DNA of 13,381 nucleotides from Verrucomicrobiota bacterium (GCA_009885275.1 VFKY01000125.1:1-13381), one strand, 5' to 3'. Shown: positions 1 through 6,623, numbered from the stretch's first letter. Notes: a model not told the origin generated them from the sequence alone. Program-made: numbers and translations.

Positions 1-384
1 GACACTGTCGCCGGATTTGAAGTTGCCTTCGACCAGCTTTTGCCGTCCATGCTTCTTCGCTTCCTTGCGGACACTGAAAGCATGGATGGGATTGTTGGGC
101 TCGGCTTGATGCGAGGCAATCGAAATGGCGAGCGCTACCGGATCCGCGCCCATCGTCAATCCACCGATGCCATCGGCTTTGATGCCGAGTTGCTTTTCAG
201 CGTCACGCAGGATGGGGAACATGACCTGACCGAGCAGCGAAGCGCCACGGGCATCCAGGGTGGTGAGACGACAGTCCACGTAGAGATCGCTCTTCGCGCC
301 GGAAGCGAGGGTGAAGTCGCCGAACATGACGGACTTCTTGAGGAGGATCTGACGGAGTTCTTCGTGGGCGGTGTCGGTATTCAT
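1..384 (-). CDS. pyrE: Orotate phosphoribosyltransferase, N-terminal part (cut by window edge)
   Basis: Read on the minus strand from the ATG at 384-382, the frame stays open for 128 codons to the left edge. OPRTase joins orotate and PRPP to give orotidine 5'-monophosphate in cytosolic de novo UMP synthesis. The translation has the family's N-terminal signature: GDFTLASG followed by KSDLYVDCR (about residues 22-39), then GIGGLTMGADPVALAIS (about 72-88) and FSVRKEAKKHG (about 103-113), which lies in the orotate/PRPP-binding part. The later PRPP-loop region falls outside the window. There is no clear Shine-Dalgarno sequence before the ATG, but the family's conserved N-terminus fits this start well. 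It is divergent from pdhC across 327 bp. The identification is by motif recognition and is firm; only the missing C-terminus limits it. Confidence 0.93.
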   Translation of the reverse strand, partial: MNTDTAHEELRQILLKKSVMFGDFTLASGAKSDLYVDCRLTTLDARGASLLGQVMFPILRDAEKQLGIKADGIGGLTMGADPVALAISIASHQAEPNNPIHAFSVRKEAKKHGRQKLVEGNFKSGDSV

Positions 385-429
385 GATAAAAAGTGACGCA
401 TCCTGCAACGCATCGGCGTGGAGTCAACC

Positions 430-443
430 CTTGCTCAAGCAAG
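430..443. repeat. 14-bp dyad, possible operator upstream of pyrE
   Basis: CTTGCT-CA-AGCAAG is a perfect inverted repeat with 6-bp arms and a 2-bp centre, 46 bp upstream of the pyrE start codon. The size and spacing are those of a protein-binding dyad rather than a terminator, since no T run follows. Its left part, CTTGCTCAA, recurs at 623-631 on the pdhC side. An operator role is inference. Confidence 0.3.
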
Positions 444-548
444 ACCGTGTTTGATGGGGCGATTACCCCGCATTTCTTACACTGTTCGCAGCGAGACACA
501 GAATCAGTCTGCGAAATGCTTACTAGCAAAAACCACTTCCCCCAGTTG

Positions 549-565
549 GTAAGCGTTTTGCTTAC
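549..565. repeat. Small hairpin or operator upstream of pdhC
   Basis: GTAAGC-GTTTT-GCTTAC is a perfect 6-bp stem with a 5-nt loop. A further GCTTAC copy lies at 518-523. It could be a transcription-factor site for pdhC or part of the pdhC leader. The flanking TTGG is faintly like the PdhR operator half-site, but the matching other half is absent, so I do not assign a regulator. Confidence 0.25.
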
Positions 566-711
566 AAAAGCAGTCAAACTATCCGGTTTGTGACAAAAAT
601 ATTACCATCACAGACACGGATGCTTGCTCAATAGTGGACAAAGCGCTTGTCTTCCCTAGAGTGCCAGTCTTCTTTTGCCATCCGCATTGACCTTAAACAG
701 ATTTTTTAGCC

Positions 712-2013
712 ATGCCCAAACTCATCAAGATGCCCAAACTCAGCGATACCATGACTGAGGGAACCCTCGTTAAATGGCATCTCAAAGTAGGCGACAGTGT
801 CGATCTCGGCAAACTCATCGCCGATGTGGAGACTGATAAAGCGACGATGGAGATGGAGGCTTTCGAAAGCGGGATCATTCACAAATTTCTTATTCCTGAA
901 GGTGGCAAGGTCACGGTAGGGGCTGGACTAGTGGTATTGCTCGCCCCCGGAGAAAGTCCACCTGACGACCTGAATGCCTTTGTCGCATCAAGCGCCGATG
1001 CACCTACTTCTAAAAAGGATGAACCCAAGAGTAAGGTCGCAACCACGCAAACAGACGCAGCGGCCGCCCGTGTCAGCAGTAAGCTTCCTCCAATCGCACC
1101 CGCTCCCAATCGCCGTGTCGCCGTGAACAACGGTCCACGCGTCAAAGCCTCTCCCCTCGCTCGTAAGGTTGCCGAAGATCGCGGTGTGGACTTGTCGCGC
1201 CTTCAAGGTTCTGGACCTGGCGGACGTATCATTCGCGCAGACGTAGAGTCAGCGCCTGTAAGCGGAGCTTCCGCCTCTCCGGCAAAAGCCGTGCAATCAA
1301 TCCGCCCTGTCGCCGGCCCTGATGACCAACGCATTCCTCTCACCGGCATGAGAAACATCATTGCTGAACGTCTCTTCGCCAGCAAAACACAGATCCCTCA
1401 TTTTTATCTTCAGATGGAAGTCGATGCCGCGCCGCTCATGGCGCTGCGTGCGCACGTCAATGAAAGCTCCGAAAAAACTGGCGGCAATAAATTCACCCTC
1501 AATGATTTTCTCCTCAAGTCCGTGGTGCGAGCAGCCGCGACTGTCCCTGCGGTGAATGCCTCATTTGATGGCGATGCCATTGTGCAGTTCAAGCACGTCA
1601 ATCTGTGTGTCGCCATCGCGGTACCAGACGGTCTCGTCACTCCTGTCATCCGCGCCGCCGAAACTAAGTCGCTTCTAGAAATTAGTCAGGCCGTAAAAGA
1701 CCTCGCTGGACGCGCTAAAAACAAGAAACTTAGCCCTGATGAATTCGCCGGTGGCACTATCACCGTCAGCAATCTCGGCGCCTACGGCATCGACCAGTTT
1801 GCGGCCATCATCAATCCACCGCAGGCCATGATCATCAGTATCGGCAGTATCCGCAGCACCCCTGTCGTCAATGACAAGGGCTTGATCGTCGCGGGTCAAC
1901 GCATGTGGATCGGACTCAGCGGCGACCACCGGGTTGTCGATGGCGCTGTCGCTGCCACTTTCCTCGCTGAAATGCGCAAACTCATCGAAAGCCCGGCACT
2001 GATGCTGGTATAA
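712..2013 (+). CDS. pdhC: Dihydrolipoamide acetyltransferase, E2 of pyruvate dehydrogenase complex
   Basis: This 433-aa protein forms the E2 core, transferring the acetyl group from lipoamide to CoA to make acetyl-CoA in the cytosol. It has a single lipoyl domain (about 3-80) with the lipoylated lysine K43 in ETDKATME, then an Ala/Pro/Ser/Lys-rich flexible linker. A peripheral subunit-binding domain follows (about 146-180, with SPLARKVAEDRGVDLSRL and GSGPGGRI). A second linker leads to the catalytic acyltransferase domain (about 210-433), which ends with DHRVVDG, where H406 and D410 are the expected catalytic residues. The NPPQAMI segment and the lipoyl sequence are of PDH type rather than succinyltransferase type. 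The start is uncertain by six codons: ATGCCCAAACTC occurs at 712 and again at 730. PDH E2 proteins usually have a few residues before the MPxLSxTM motif, so 712 is preferred. No Shine-Dalgarno is visible. lpdA follows after 42 bp, so the two form an operon; no E1 gene is adjacent. Confidence 0.93.
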   Translation: MPKLIKMPKLSDTMTEGTLVKWHLKVGDSVDLGKLIADVETDKATMEMEAFESGIIHKFLIPEGGKVTVGAGLVVLLAPGESPPDDLNAFVASSADAPTSKKDEPKSKVATTQTDAAAARVSSKLPPIAPAPNRRVAVNNGPRVKASPLARKVAEDRGVDLSRLQGSGPGGRIIRADVESAPVSGASASPAKAVQSIRPVAGPDDQRIPLTGMRNIIAERLFASKTQIPHFYLQMEVDAAPLMALRAHVNESSEKTGGNKFTLNDFLLKSVVRAAATVPAVNASFDGDAIVQFKHVNLCVAIAVPDGLVTPVIRAAETKSLLEISQAVKDLAGRAKNKKLSPDEFAGGTITVSNLGAYGIDQFAAIINPPQAMIISIGSIRSTPVVNDKGLIVAGQRMWIGLSGDHRVVDGAVAATFLAEMRKLIESPALMLV

Positions 2014-2055
2014 CCGCTCACCTTTTTACCTTACCCACTTACGAAATACTGACTC

Positions 2056-3447
2056 ATGGCAAACTACGATCTTATTGTTATTGGCGGCGGACCTGCAGGT
2101 TACGTCGGAGCGATTCGCGCAGCGCAACTCGGAAAAAAAGTGGCTTGTGTCGAAAAAGAACGTGGTGGCGGTACCTGCAACAACTGGGGCTGTATTCCTA
2201 CGAAAGCATTGCTCCATGATGCGGAGCTCTATCACACGATGACTCATCAAGCGGCTGATTCGGGATTCAAGATCGAGGGGCTTTCCTTTGACTGGACCAA
2301 GATCATGAAACGTTCCCGCACCGTCTCCGACAAGGGTGCCGCTGGAGTTGAGTTTCTCTTTAAGAAAAACAAAATCGACTCCATTCGAGGCGAAGCGCGG
2401 ATCGACAAGACTGGCTCCGTCACGGTGACACTTGCGGATGGCAAAGAGGAAACCCACACGGCAGAAAAAACATTGATCGCCACCGGTTGTGTCACTCGAC
2501 CCATGCCCGGCTTTCCCTTTAATGGCACTACCGTCATCGGTTCCAAGGATGCGCTCGCGCTACAGACCCAACCCAAGAGCATCGTCATCATCGGTGCGGG
2601 CGCGATTGGTATTGAGTTCGCGTATTTCTACAATTCCTTCGGCACCAAAGTAACCGTCGTGGAAATGCTGCCCAACGTCCTACCCGTGGAGGACACCGAT
2701 GTTTCTGTAGCTTTGGAAAGATCACTCACCAAGCAAGGTTTGACGATCTTGACCAATCACAAAACTGTCAAAACCGAAGCCACCGATAAAGGTGTAAAAA
2801 TCACCGTGGCCAATGCCAAGGGTGAAGAGAAAGTGCTCGAGGCCGAAGTCTGTCTTGTCGCTATTGGCGTGCTTCCATTGTTACCCGGTGGCGCGGCAAC
2901 TCCCAAGCTCACCGATCGCGGGTGGTTGCAAACCGATGCCAACTACGAGACCAGCCTCAAGGGCGTCTATGGCGCAGGAGACATTATTGGGCCACCATGG
3001 CTTGCCCACGTCGCCAGCTTTGAAGCGGTTCAAGCCATCGAAGGCATGTTTGTTCCCGGTCACAAACCGAAGAAGATCGGCATCTTCCCCGGTTGCACCT
3101 ATTGCCACCCTCAAGTCGCCAGCACCGGTCTCACCGAACAAGCAGCCAAAGAAAAAGGTCTCAAATACAAGGTCGGTAAATTTTCTTATGCCGCGAGCGG
3201 CAAGGCCCGCGCCGTCGGCGAAAGCGAAGGCTTTGTGAAGCTCATCATCGGCGAACCTCATGGCGAAATCCTCGGGGCCCACATCATCGGAGCCGAAGCC
3301 ACTGAGCTTCTCGCCGAACTGAGCCTAGCCATCACCCTCGAAGCCACCATCGAAGAAATCGAAGCCACCATCCACGCGCATCCCACCCTCTCCGAGATGG
3401 TCAAGGAAGCCGCCGAAGTGGCCGCAGGTCATGCGATCCATGTTTAG
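2056..3447 (+). CDS. lpdA: Dihydrolipoyl dehydrogenase (E3)
   Basis: This 463-aa flavoprotein, of usual family length, reoxidises dihydrolipoamide on E2 with NAD+. The FAD-binding GGGPAG motif is at residues 10-15. The redox-active disulfide is C41/C46 in GGTCNNWGCIPTK, the NAD-binding GAGAIG is at 180-185, and a second FAD contact is in VYGAGDIIG. The C-terminal catalytic dyad is H442/E447 in HPTLSE. The interface segment reads CTYCHPQVASTGLTE, with two cysteines near the usual YTHPEVASVG. The sequence LAHVASFEA replaces the more common AHKASEE. It sits 42 bp after pdhC, which supports a role in the PDH complex, though one E3 often serves several 2-oxoacid complexes. No Shine-Dalgarno is seen before the ATG. 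Its stop codon overlaps the end of a minus-strand remnant by 4 bp. Confidence 0.95.
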   Translation: MANYDLIVIGGGPAGYVGAIRAAQLGKKVACVEKERGGGTCNNWGCIPTKALLHDAELYHTMTHQAADSGFKIEGLSFDWTKIMKRSRTVSDKGAAGVEFLFKKNKIDSIRGEARIDKTGSVTVTLADGKEETHTAEKTLIATGCVTRPMPGFPFNGTTVIGSKDALALQTQPKSIVIIGAGAIGIEFAYFYNSFGTKVTVVEMLPNVLPVEDTDVSVALERSLTKQGLTILTNHKTVKTEATDKGVKITVANAKGEEKVLEAEVCLVAIGVLPLLPGGAATPKLTDRGWLQTDANYETSLKGVYGAGDIIGPPWLAHVASFEAVQAIEGMFVPGHKPKKIGIFPGCTYCHPQVASTGLTEQAAKEKGLKYKVGKFSYAASGKARAVGESEGFVKLIIGEPHGEILGAHIIGAEATELLAELSLAITLEATIEEIEATIHAHPTLSEMVKEAAEVAAGHAIHV

Positions 3448-3641
3448 TCGATCGCGATAACAAAACCAAGACGTGGGGCGTAGCACTGTTTGGGTTCGTA
3501 GTAGCCCTTCAGTTCGAACACCGCTTGCATAAGCCGGTCTCTCTGTGCTTCGGATAATGTTACCCTATCAGCGTCGCGTCCTGCCAAACCAGCGACGTCT
3601 ATTTTTGTTTTATGGCTTGCGAGGACGCAGCGTGCTCCAAA
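3444..3641 (-). pseudogene. Short open frame, probable remnant of an unidentified gene
   Basis: The gap between lpdA and the DUF3592 gene is not featureless. On the minus strand a stop-free frame of 65 codons runs from just after a TAA at 3644-3642 to a TAA at 3446-3444. Its end reads TLSEAQRDRLMQAVFELKG and then YYEPKQCYAPRLGFVIAID. This has protein-like composition: an amphipathic helix followed by a CY.PR segment. The only ATG is internal (LMQAVF), and a TTG lies about 15 codons upstream of it. Its 5' part overlaps the last codons of the DUF3592 gene and its stop overlaps the lpdA stop, so it looks truncated at both ends. I do not recognise the family with certainty. A short genuine gene or chance coding bias cannot be excluded. 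Confidence 0.35.
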
Positions 3642-4095
3642 TTATACCCATGCCTCCAACCACGAAAAGCGCGGGAAACCAGATGGAATAGAGCGCCGCT
3701 TTCGTGGAATGCTCCAAGATGGCAAAGTCAACCTGCACAGGATTGACATAACAGGTGACGACTTTGCCCGCAGGATATCTCTTCAACTGATCATTCGCTT
3801 TATCGCGGCTAGAGCTTGGCCCCTCCACACGCCTGATGCGGCTACCCTCTTGGGTCTTTCCTTGAAGCGTGTACCGATATCTGAGATCTGCTCGATAATA
3901 CAAAGGCGAGTGCGGCGTGGGGCGATCCGTAATCAAGGCTGAAGAAATGATGACCGCCTCCACAGCGGTCCAACTCCGAGTCTCTTCAGCCCGCTGATAA
4001 CTGTGCCAGAGCTCCCTGACAAATAGGCTCCCAGCCATCACCAGTATGAGCCCCATGGTGACTTTGATAAACTTAGCGCCTGCGGTGGATGTCAT
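3610..4095 (-). CDS. DUF3592 family membrane protein
   Basis: The 161-aa protein has one hydrophobic helix near the N-terminus (about 9-28), a beta-rich middle segment and a second helix near the C-terminus (about 135-153). This is the layout of DUF3592 proteins. The family hallmark is the end of the middle domain, where YPAGKVVTCYVNP is followed by DFAILE, matching the usual Y.G..v.vyY.P..P..a.L pattern. Function is unknown for the family; the middle domain would sit on one face of the cytoplasmic membrane. The frame extends upstream to an ATG at 4218, but I chose the ATG at 4095-4093. It has a good GGAAGG ribosome-binding site 7 nt upstream, gives the normal family length, and avoids overlapping recJ. 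It is divergent from recJ across 121 bp that must contain both promoters. Confidence 0.75.
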   Translation of the reverse strand: MTSTAGAKFIKVTMGLILVMAGSLFVRELWHSYQRAEETRSWTAVEAVIISSALITDRPTPHSPLYYRADLRYRYTLQGKTQEGSRIRRVEGPSSSRDKANDQLKRYPAGKVVTCYVNPVQVDFAILEHSTKAALYSIWFPALFVVGGMGIIWSTLRPRKP

Positions 4096-4216
4096 CAATC
4101 TACCTTCCACAGGATGCCGCAACGGTAAATCACCTTCGCTGATAAAAAACACATGCGTACTCCACAGCAAACCGCTAACATGAAAATCGATTTGAGTTTT
4201 ACGCTGTCCTGTTCCC

Positions 4217-5935
4217 ATGACGATATCTCCTGCTTCCTGTGCCCGATGGATTCTTCAAGAACCAGACCCCGCCACATGGAAGTCTATTCAAGACAGTCCT
4301 CTTGGCGACTCTCTGCCGCCGCTTATTTGTCGCCTGTTGGCCCTGCGCGGCTTGAATGACGAAAAGAGCGCCAGAGCCTTCCTTCATCCGAAATTGGCAG
4401 AATTAAGTGACCCCTTTCTCCTGCCGCAAATGCAGGAAGCGGTTCAGCGTATTTTTCAAGCCATTGATCAAAAGGAAGCCGTCATCCTCTATGGTGACTA
4501 CGATGTCGATGGCGTCACCTCCCTGACCTTACTCACCCTGACGCTCCGAGCCTTCGGACTTACGGTGAATTCTTACCTGCCGCATCGCATGGAGGAAGGC
4601 TACGGATTGAGCCGCGAAGGTCTGGCGAGGAGCTTTGAAAAACATGGTAAACCGCATTTACTCATCGCCCTAGATTGTGGCACCTGCTCTATCGATGAAG
4701 CCGCATGGTTGCGCACGGAAGGTGTGGACTGCGTCATTGTTGATCATCATGATCCGCTAGAAATAAAGCCCGACTGTCTTGCCTTGATTAATCCCAAACT
4801 CAATGGCGCCTTCACCTATTTCTGCACCGTGGGCTTGGTCTTCAAACTCGCTCATGCCCTGCTCAAGACTCGCAGGCTAGAGCACTTCGATCTTCGCGAA
4901 CAACTGGATCTCGTCGCCATGGGCACGGTGGCTGACCTAGTTCCGCTGCGCGATGAAAATCGAGTCATTGTGCAAAGGGGATTGGATAAACTTACCGAAA
5001 CTAAACGTCCCGGACTGTGCGCCTTAAAAATCATCGCCGGCATGGATGGTCCAGTGCAAGCCCATCACATCGGTTTTCGTCTCGGCCCAAGACTCAATGC
5101 CGCAGGACGACTCGACACCGCACAGACCTCACTCGATCTACTGCTATGCGAAAACTTTAACGATGCGCGAGATGGCGCCGCCTTGCTCGATAAACACAAT
5201 CGAGAACGACAAGATGTGGAGGCGGTGGTGCAAAAAGCAGCCGCTCTCATGTTGGATTCTGATCCTTCCATTGCGATGGCGTCCTGTATTGTTTTAGGAT
5301 CGCGCCATTGGCATCCGGGTGTGGTCGGCATTGTCGCCTCGCGCATCATGCGGGAATATCATCGCCCCACACTGCTACTGGCGATCAATGACGAAGGGTT
5401 GGGCAAAGGAAGCGGCCGCAGTGTTCCCGGTGTCTCTCTCGTTCAAGCGCTCGACAGTTGTCGCCATTTGTTGATCCGCGGTGGGGGCCACCCCATGGCG
5501 GTCGGCATTTCACTGACGGAAGAAAACATCCCCGCATTCCGGGCTGCCATGAGCGCTTCTGTTGAAACTCAAATCACGGCAGACGAACTCACCCCGCGTC
5601 TGCACCTCGATGCAGAGCTCTCTCTGGCCGACTTGACTCCAGATTTTCTCCAGCACTACAACGAACTGGAACCCTTCGGCATGGGTAATCCCGAGCCCTT
5701 GTTTCTCTGTCGCCATGTCGAACCGCAACTCCCAGGACAGATACTCAAAGACAAACACTGGAAACTACAATTGCATCAGGATGGTAAAATGCGCCCCGCC
5801 ATTTGGTTCAATGCGCCATGGCAAAATCCCCCGCCCCCTCCTTGGGATGTCGCCCTAAAAATCCAACGTCACCTCTGGCGTGGTCAGGAATCGTGGCAAC
5901 TGATGATCAGCGATGTGAGAAGCGCAGAGGGGTAA
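4217..5935 (+). CDS. recJ: Single-stranded-DNA-specific exonuclease RecJ
   Basis: RecJ degrades single-stranded DNA 5' to 3' in RecF-pathway recombination and mismatch and base-excision repair, in the cytosol with Mn/Mg. At 572 aa it is close to E. coli RecJ (577). The DHH phosphoesterase domain has YGDYDVDGV (DYDVDG at 94-99), ALDCG (about 151-155) and the name-giving DHH at 176-178 (VIVDHHDP). GPRLNAAGRLD (about 290-300) is the conserved linker segment. The DHHA1 domain has GRSVPGVSL and GGGHPMA (422-428). The C-terminal part (about 460-572) matches the OB-fold tail (ELEPFGMGNPEPLF). The N-terminus (W..P......LP..I..LLA.RG) also fits the family and supports the start at 4217, although no Shine-Dalgarno precedes it. 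All metal-binding motifs are intact. Confidence 0.95.
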   Translation: MTISPASCARWILQEPDPATWKSIQDSPLGDSLPPLICRLLALRGLNDEKSARAFLHPKLAELSDPFLLPQMQEAVQRIFQAIDQKEAVILYGDYDVDGVTSLTLLTLTLRAFGLTVNSYLPHRMEEGYGLSREGLARSFEKHGKPHLLIALDCGTCSIDEAAWLRTEGVDCVIVDHHDPLEIKPDCLALINPKLNGAFTYFCTVGLVFKLAHALLKTRRLEHFDLREQLDLVAMGTVADLVPLRDENRVIVQRGLDKLTETKRPGLCALKIIAGMDGPVQAHHIGFRLGPRLNAAGRLDTAQTSLDLLLCENFNDARDGAALLDKHNRERQDVEAVVQKAAALMLDSDPSIAMASCIVLGSRHWHPGVVGIVASRIMREYHRPTLLLAINDEGLGKGSGRSVPGVSLVQALDSCRHLLIRGGGHPMAVGISLTEENIPAFRAAMSASVETQITADELTPRLHLDAELSLADLTPDFLQHYNELEPFGMGNPEPLFLCRHVEPQLPGQILKDKHWKLQLHQDGKMRPAIWFNAPWQNPPPPPWDVALKIQRHLWRGQESWQLMISDVRSAEG

Positions 5936-6002
5936 AGTAGCTTTTGATCTAGAACATCGAGCTTGCCAACATCCTCCTAAAAGTGCCATATAAAGCAATC
6001 CC

Positions 6003-6020
6003 TCTGCGCCCCAGCGCAGA
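6003..6020. repeat. GC-rich hairpin downstream of recJ
   Basis: TCTGCGC-CCCA-GCGCAGA forms a perfect 7-bp stem with a 4-nt loop, 67 bp after the recJ stop. No T run follows on either strand, so a classic intrinsic terminator is unlikely. It lies 10 bp before the GTTAGGT core at 6031-6037 and might be the central stem of a degenerate attC site ending there. CCAAC at 5966-5970 is the only weak candidate for the opposite core. Confidence 0.4.
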
Positions 6021-6031
6021 AGAACTTAATG

Positions 6032-6376
6032 TTAGGTGTCAGCGCGTATGACGATATCTGTTACCAGAACATCCACTTCGATTGCGGCGGTTCTTGTGTC
6101 GCTCGCGTGTTTGGTCGTCATGGTGTTCATGCTGGCTGGCCCAGAATACTTTCTTGGTCTGCTTTGGGGAGCGGCATTGCATATCGCGGTCATTTCAGCA
6201 GTCGCTGGAGTTGTCAGGCTGCCATTCAGACGAGGAGGCTTCGTGCTCTCTGTCGTTTGCGGTGCGAGCAGTGCGCTTGCAGGGTTTCTGATTGTATTGG
6301 CTTACGCGATGTCGAGGATATGACACCTAACCCCCAAATCAGCATCGGTCGCGAAGCGCACTGATGATGGTGGTTG
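6032..6376 (+). mobile_element. Integron gene-cassette-like unit (putative)
   Basis: The unit starts with TTAGGT of a GTTAGGT motif (6031-6037, matching the GTTRRRY core). It carries one compact ORF and ends with ACCTAAC (6325-6331, matching RYYYAAC) followed by an imperfect palindrome and a second GTTRRRY match, GTTGGAC (6376-6382). In real cassettes the first bases and the inverse core are complementary because they pair in the circular form; here GTTAGGTGTCA and TGACACCTAAC are a perfect 11-bp inverted repeat. The ORF stop codon overlaps the right copy. No integrase gene or attI is visible in the window, so this would be an isolated cassette. A small element with 11-bp terminal repeats is the alternative. 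Confidence 0.4.
6048..6323 (+). CDS. Small three-helix membrane protein, function unknown
   Basis: This is a 91-aa protein from the ATG at 6048; an in-frame GTG at 6036 would add four residues but lies inside the core-site repeat. It has three hydrophobic segments (about 12-30, 36-56 and 65-87) separated by short polar turns, one with a basic VRLPFRRGG loop. It is therefore probably an inner-membrane protein. I do not recognise a family. No Shine-Dalgarno is seen. The ORF fills the space between two inverted 11-bp repeats, and its TGA overlaps the second. This tight packing is typical of integron gene cassettes, which often encode small membrane or hypothetical proteins. Overlapping frames in the same interval have irregular Cys/Arg-rich composition, so this frame is the likeliest coding one. 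Confidence 0.5.
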   Translation: MTISVTRTSTSIAAVLVSLACLVVMVFMLAGPEYFLGLLWGAALHIAVISAVAGVVRLPFRRGGFVLSVVCGASSALAGFLIVLAYAMSRI

Positions 6377-6382
6377 TTGGAC
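6325..6382 (+). repeat. attC-like recombination site (putative)
   Basis: 58 bp run from ACCTAAC (inverse core) to GTTGGAC (core). Between them is an imperfect palindrome: ATCAG at 6338-6342 pairs with CTGAT at 6361-6365, and a CGC-GAA-GCG mini-hairpin (6350-6358) sits at the tip. Outer segments pair with small bulges (AACCCCC against GGTGGTT). The length is at the short end of known attC sites. With TTAGGT from the unit's own left end substituted at the cut point, as in the circular form, the outer cores pair perfectly. The call rests on pattern only. Confidence 0.4.
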
Positions 6383-6464
6383 GAACCCGCGGTGGTGTTA
6401 CCTGCGCCTTTGGCCGGAGCGATTGCCCTCTTTGCGTATAGCTTCCACGACAGTTTGCCGCATT

Positions 6465-6531
6465 AGTAGTGATGGCATCTTGCCGTCATGTGTTCACTTA
6501 GGGATGCTGACGGCAGGATGCCGTCACTACT
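6465..6531. repeat. REPIN-like pair of inverted GTAG-headed palindromes
   Basis: Two 24-bp arms (6465-6488 and 6508-6531) are inverted copies with two differences. Both differences give G-T wobbles, so the arms can fold fully around a 19-nt loop. Each arm is itself a hairpin with a 7-bp stem and 3-nt loop: right GACGGCA-GGA-TGCCGTC, left GATGGCA-TCT-TGCCGTC. Each is preceded, reading inward from the outer end, by GTAG (6466-6469, and CTAC at 6527-6530 for the other strand). A GTAG tetranucleotide followed by an imperfect palindrome is the hallmark of REP elements mobilised by RAYT (Y1-type) transposases, and an inverted pair is a REPIN. No RAYT gene is in the window. Confidence 0.6.
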
Positions 6532-6541
6532 TTGAGTTTCC

Positions 6542-6565
6542 AAGCGACGAGGGCGTCGCTTCTAC
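6542..6565 (-). repeat. Single REP-like palindrome with GTAG head
   Basis: A perfect 8-bp stem (AAGCGACG at 6542-6549, CGTCGCTT at 6554-6561) with loop AGGG is followed directly by CTAC (6562-6565). On the minus strand this is GTAG adjacent to a palindrome, the REP arrangement, but the sequence differs from the pair at 6465-6531. There is no T run, so a terminator role is unlikely. Confidence 0.45.
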
Positions 6566-6573
6566 TTCGACCG

Positions 6574-6623
6574 CGACGCAGCGCGGCCCTACCTCATAAA
6601 AATGGTAGGGCGTCGCTGCGTCG
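6574..6623. repeat. Inverted repeat with internal GTAG motifs
   Basis: Arms of 20 bp (6574-6593 and 6604-6623) match at 18 positions around a 10-nt AT-rich loop, giving a strong stem. The arms carry CTAC at 6589-6592 and GTAG at 6605-6608, next to the loop rather than at the outer ends as in the 6465-6531 pair. Within the left side CCGCG-ACGCAG-CGCGG (6571-6586) makes its own small stem. Six T residues begin 9 nt after the right arm (6632-6637), too far for a good intrinsic terminator but worth noting. Confidence 0.5.

Larger units (their letters stand above)
385..711. promoter_or_regulatory. Divergent intergenic region between pyrE and pdhC
   Basis: This 327-bp gap must hold the promoters of both pyrE (leftward) and pdhC (rightward). 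I see no convincing -35/-10 pair. It contains a 14-bp dyad at 430-443, a 6-bp-stem hairpin at 549-565, and the 9-mer CTTGCTCAA at 430-438 and again at 623-631. The hexamer GCTTAC occurs at 518-523 and 560-565, with its complement GTAAGC at 549-554. Reading frames here do not look coding. Confidence 0.5.

Noticed and set aside
40..396. 118-aa plus-strand frame at the left edge
   Set aside because: It is antisense to pyrE, whose translation shows clear family motifs.
4096..4218. Upstream extension of the DUF3592 gene to an ATG at 4218
   Set aside because: It adds 41 polar residues with no family counterpart, overlaps the recJ start, and the ATG at 4095 has a good ribosome-binding site.
6003..6020. 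recJ intrinsic terminator
   Set aside because: The stem is good, but no U tract follows on either strand.
6029..6364. 111-aa frame overlapping the small membrane protein
   Set aside because: It has Cys/Arg-rich irregular composition, runs through the attC-like palindrome, and the other frame gives clean hydrophobic helices.
6368..6466. Plus-strand frame ending LAGAIALFAYSFHDSLPH before a TAG
   Set aside because: It could be a decayed C-terminus, but it is short, has no start and shows no recognisable motif.
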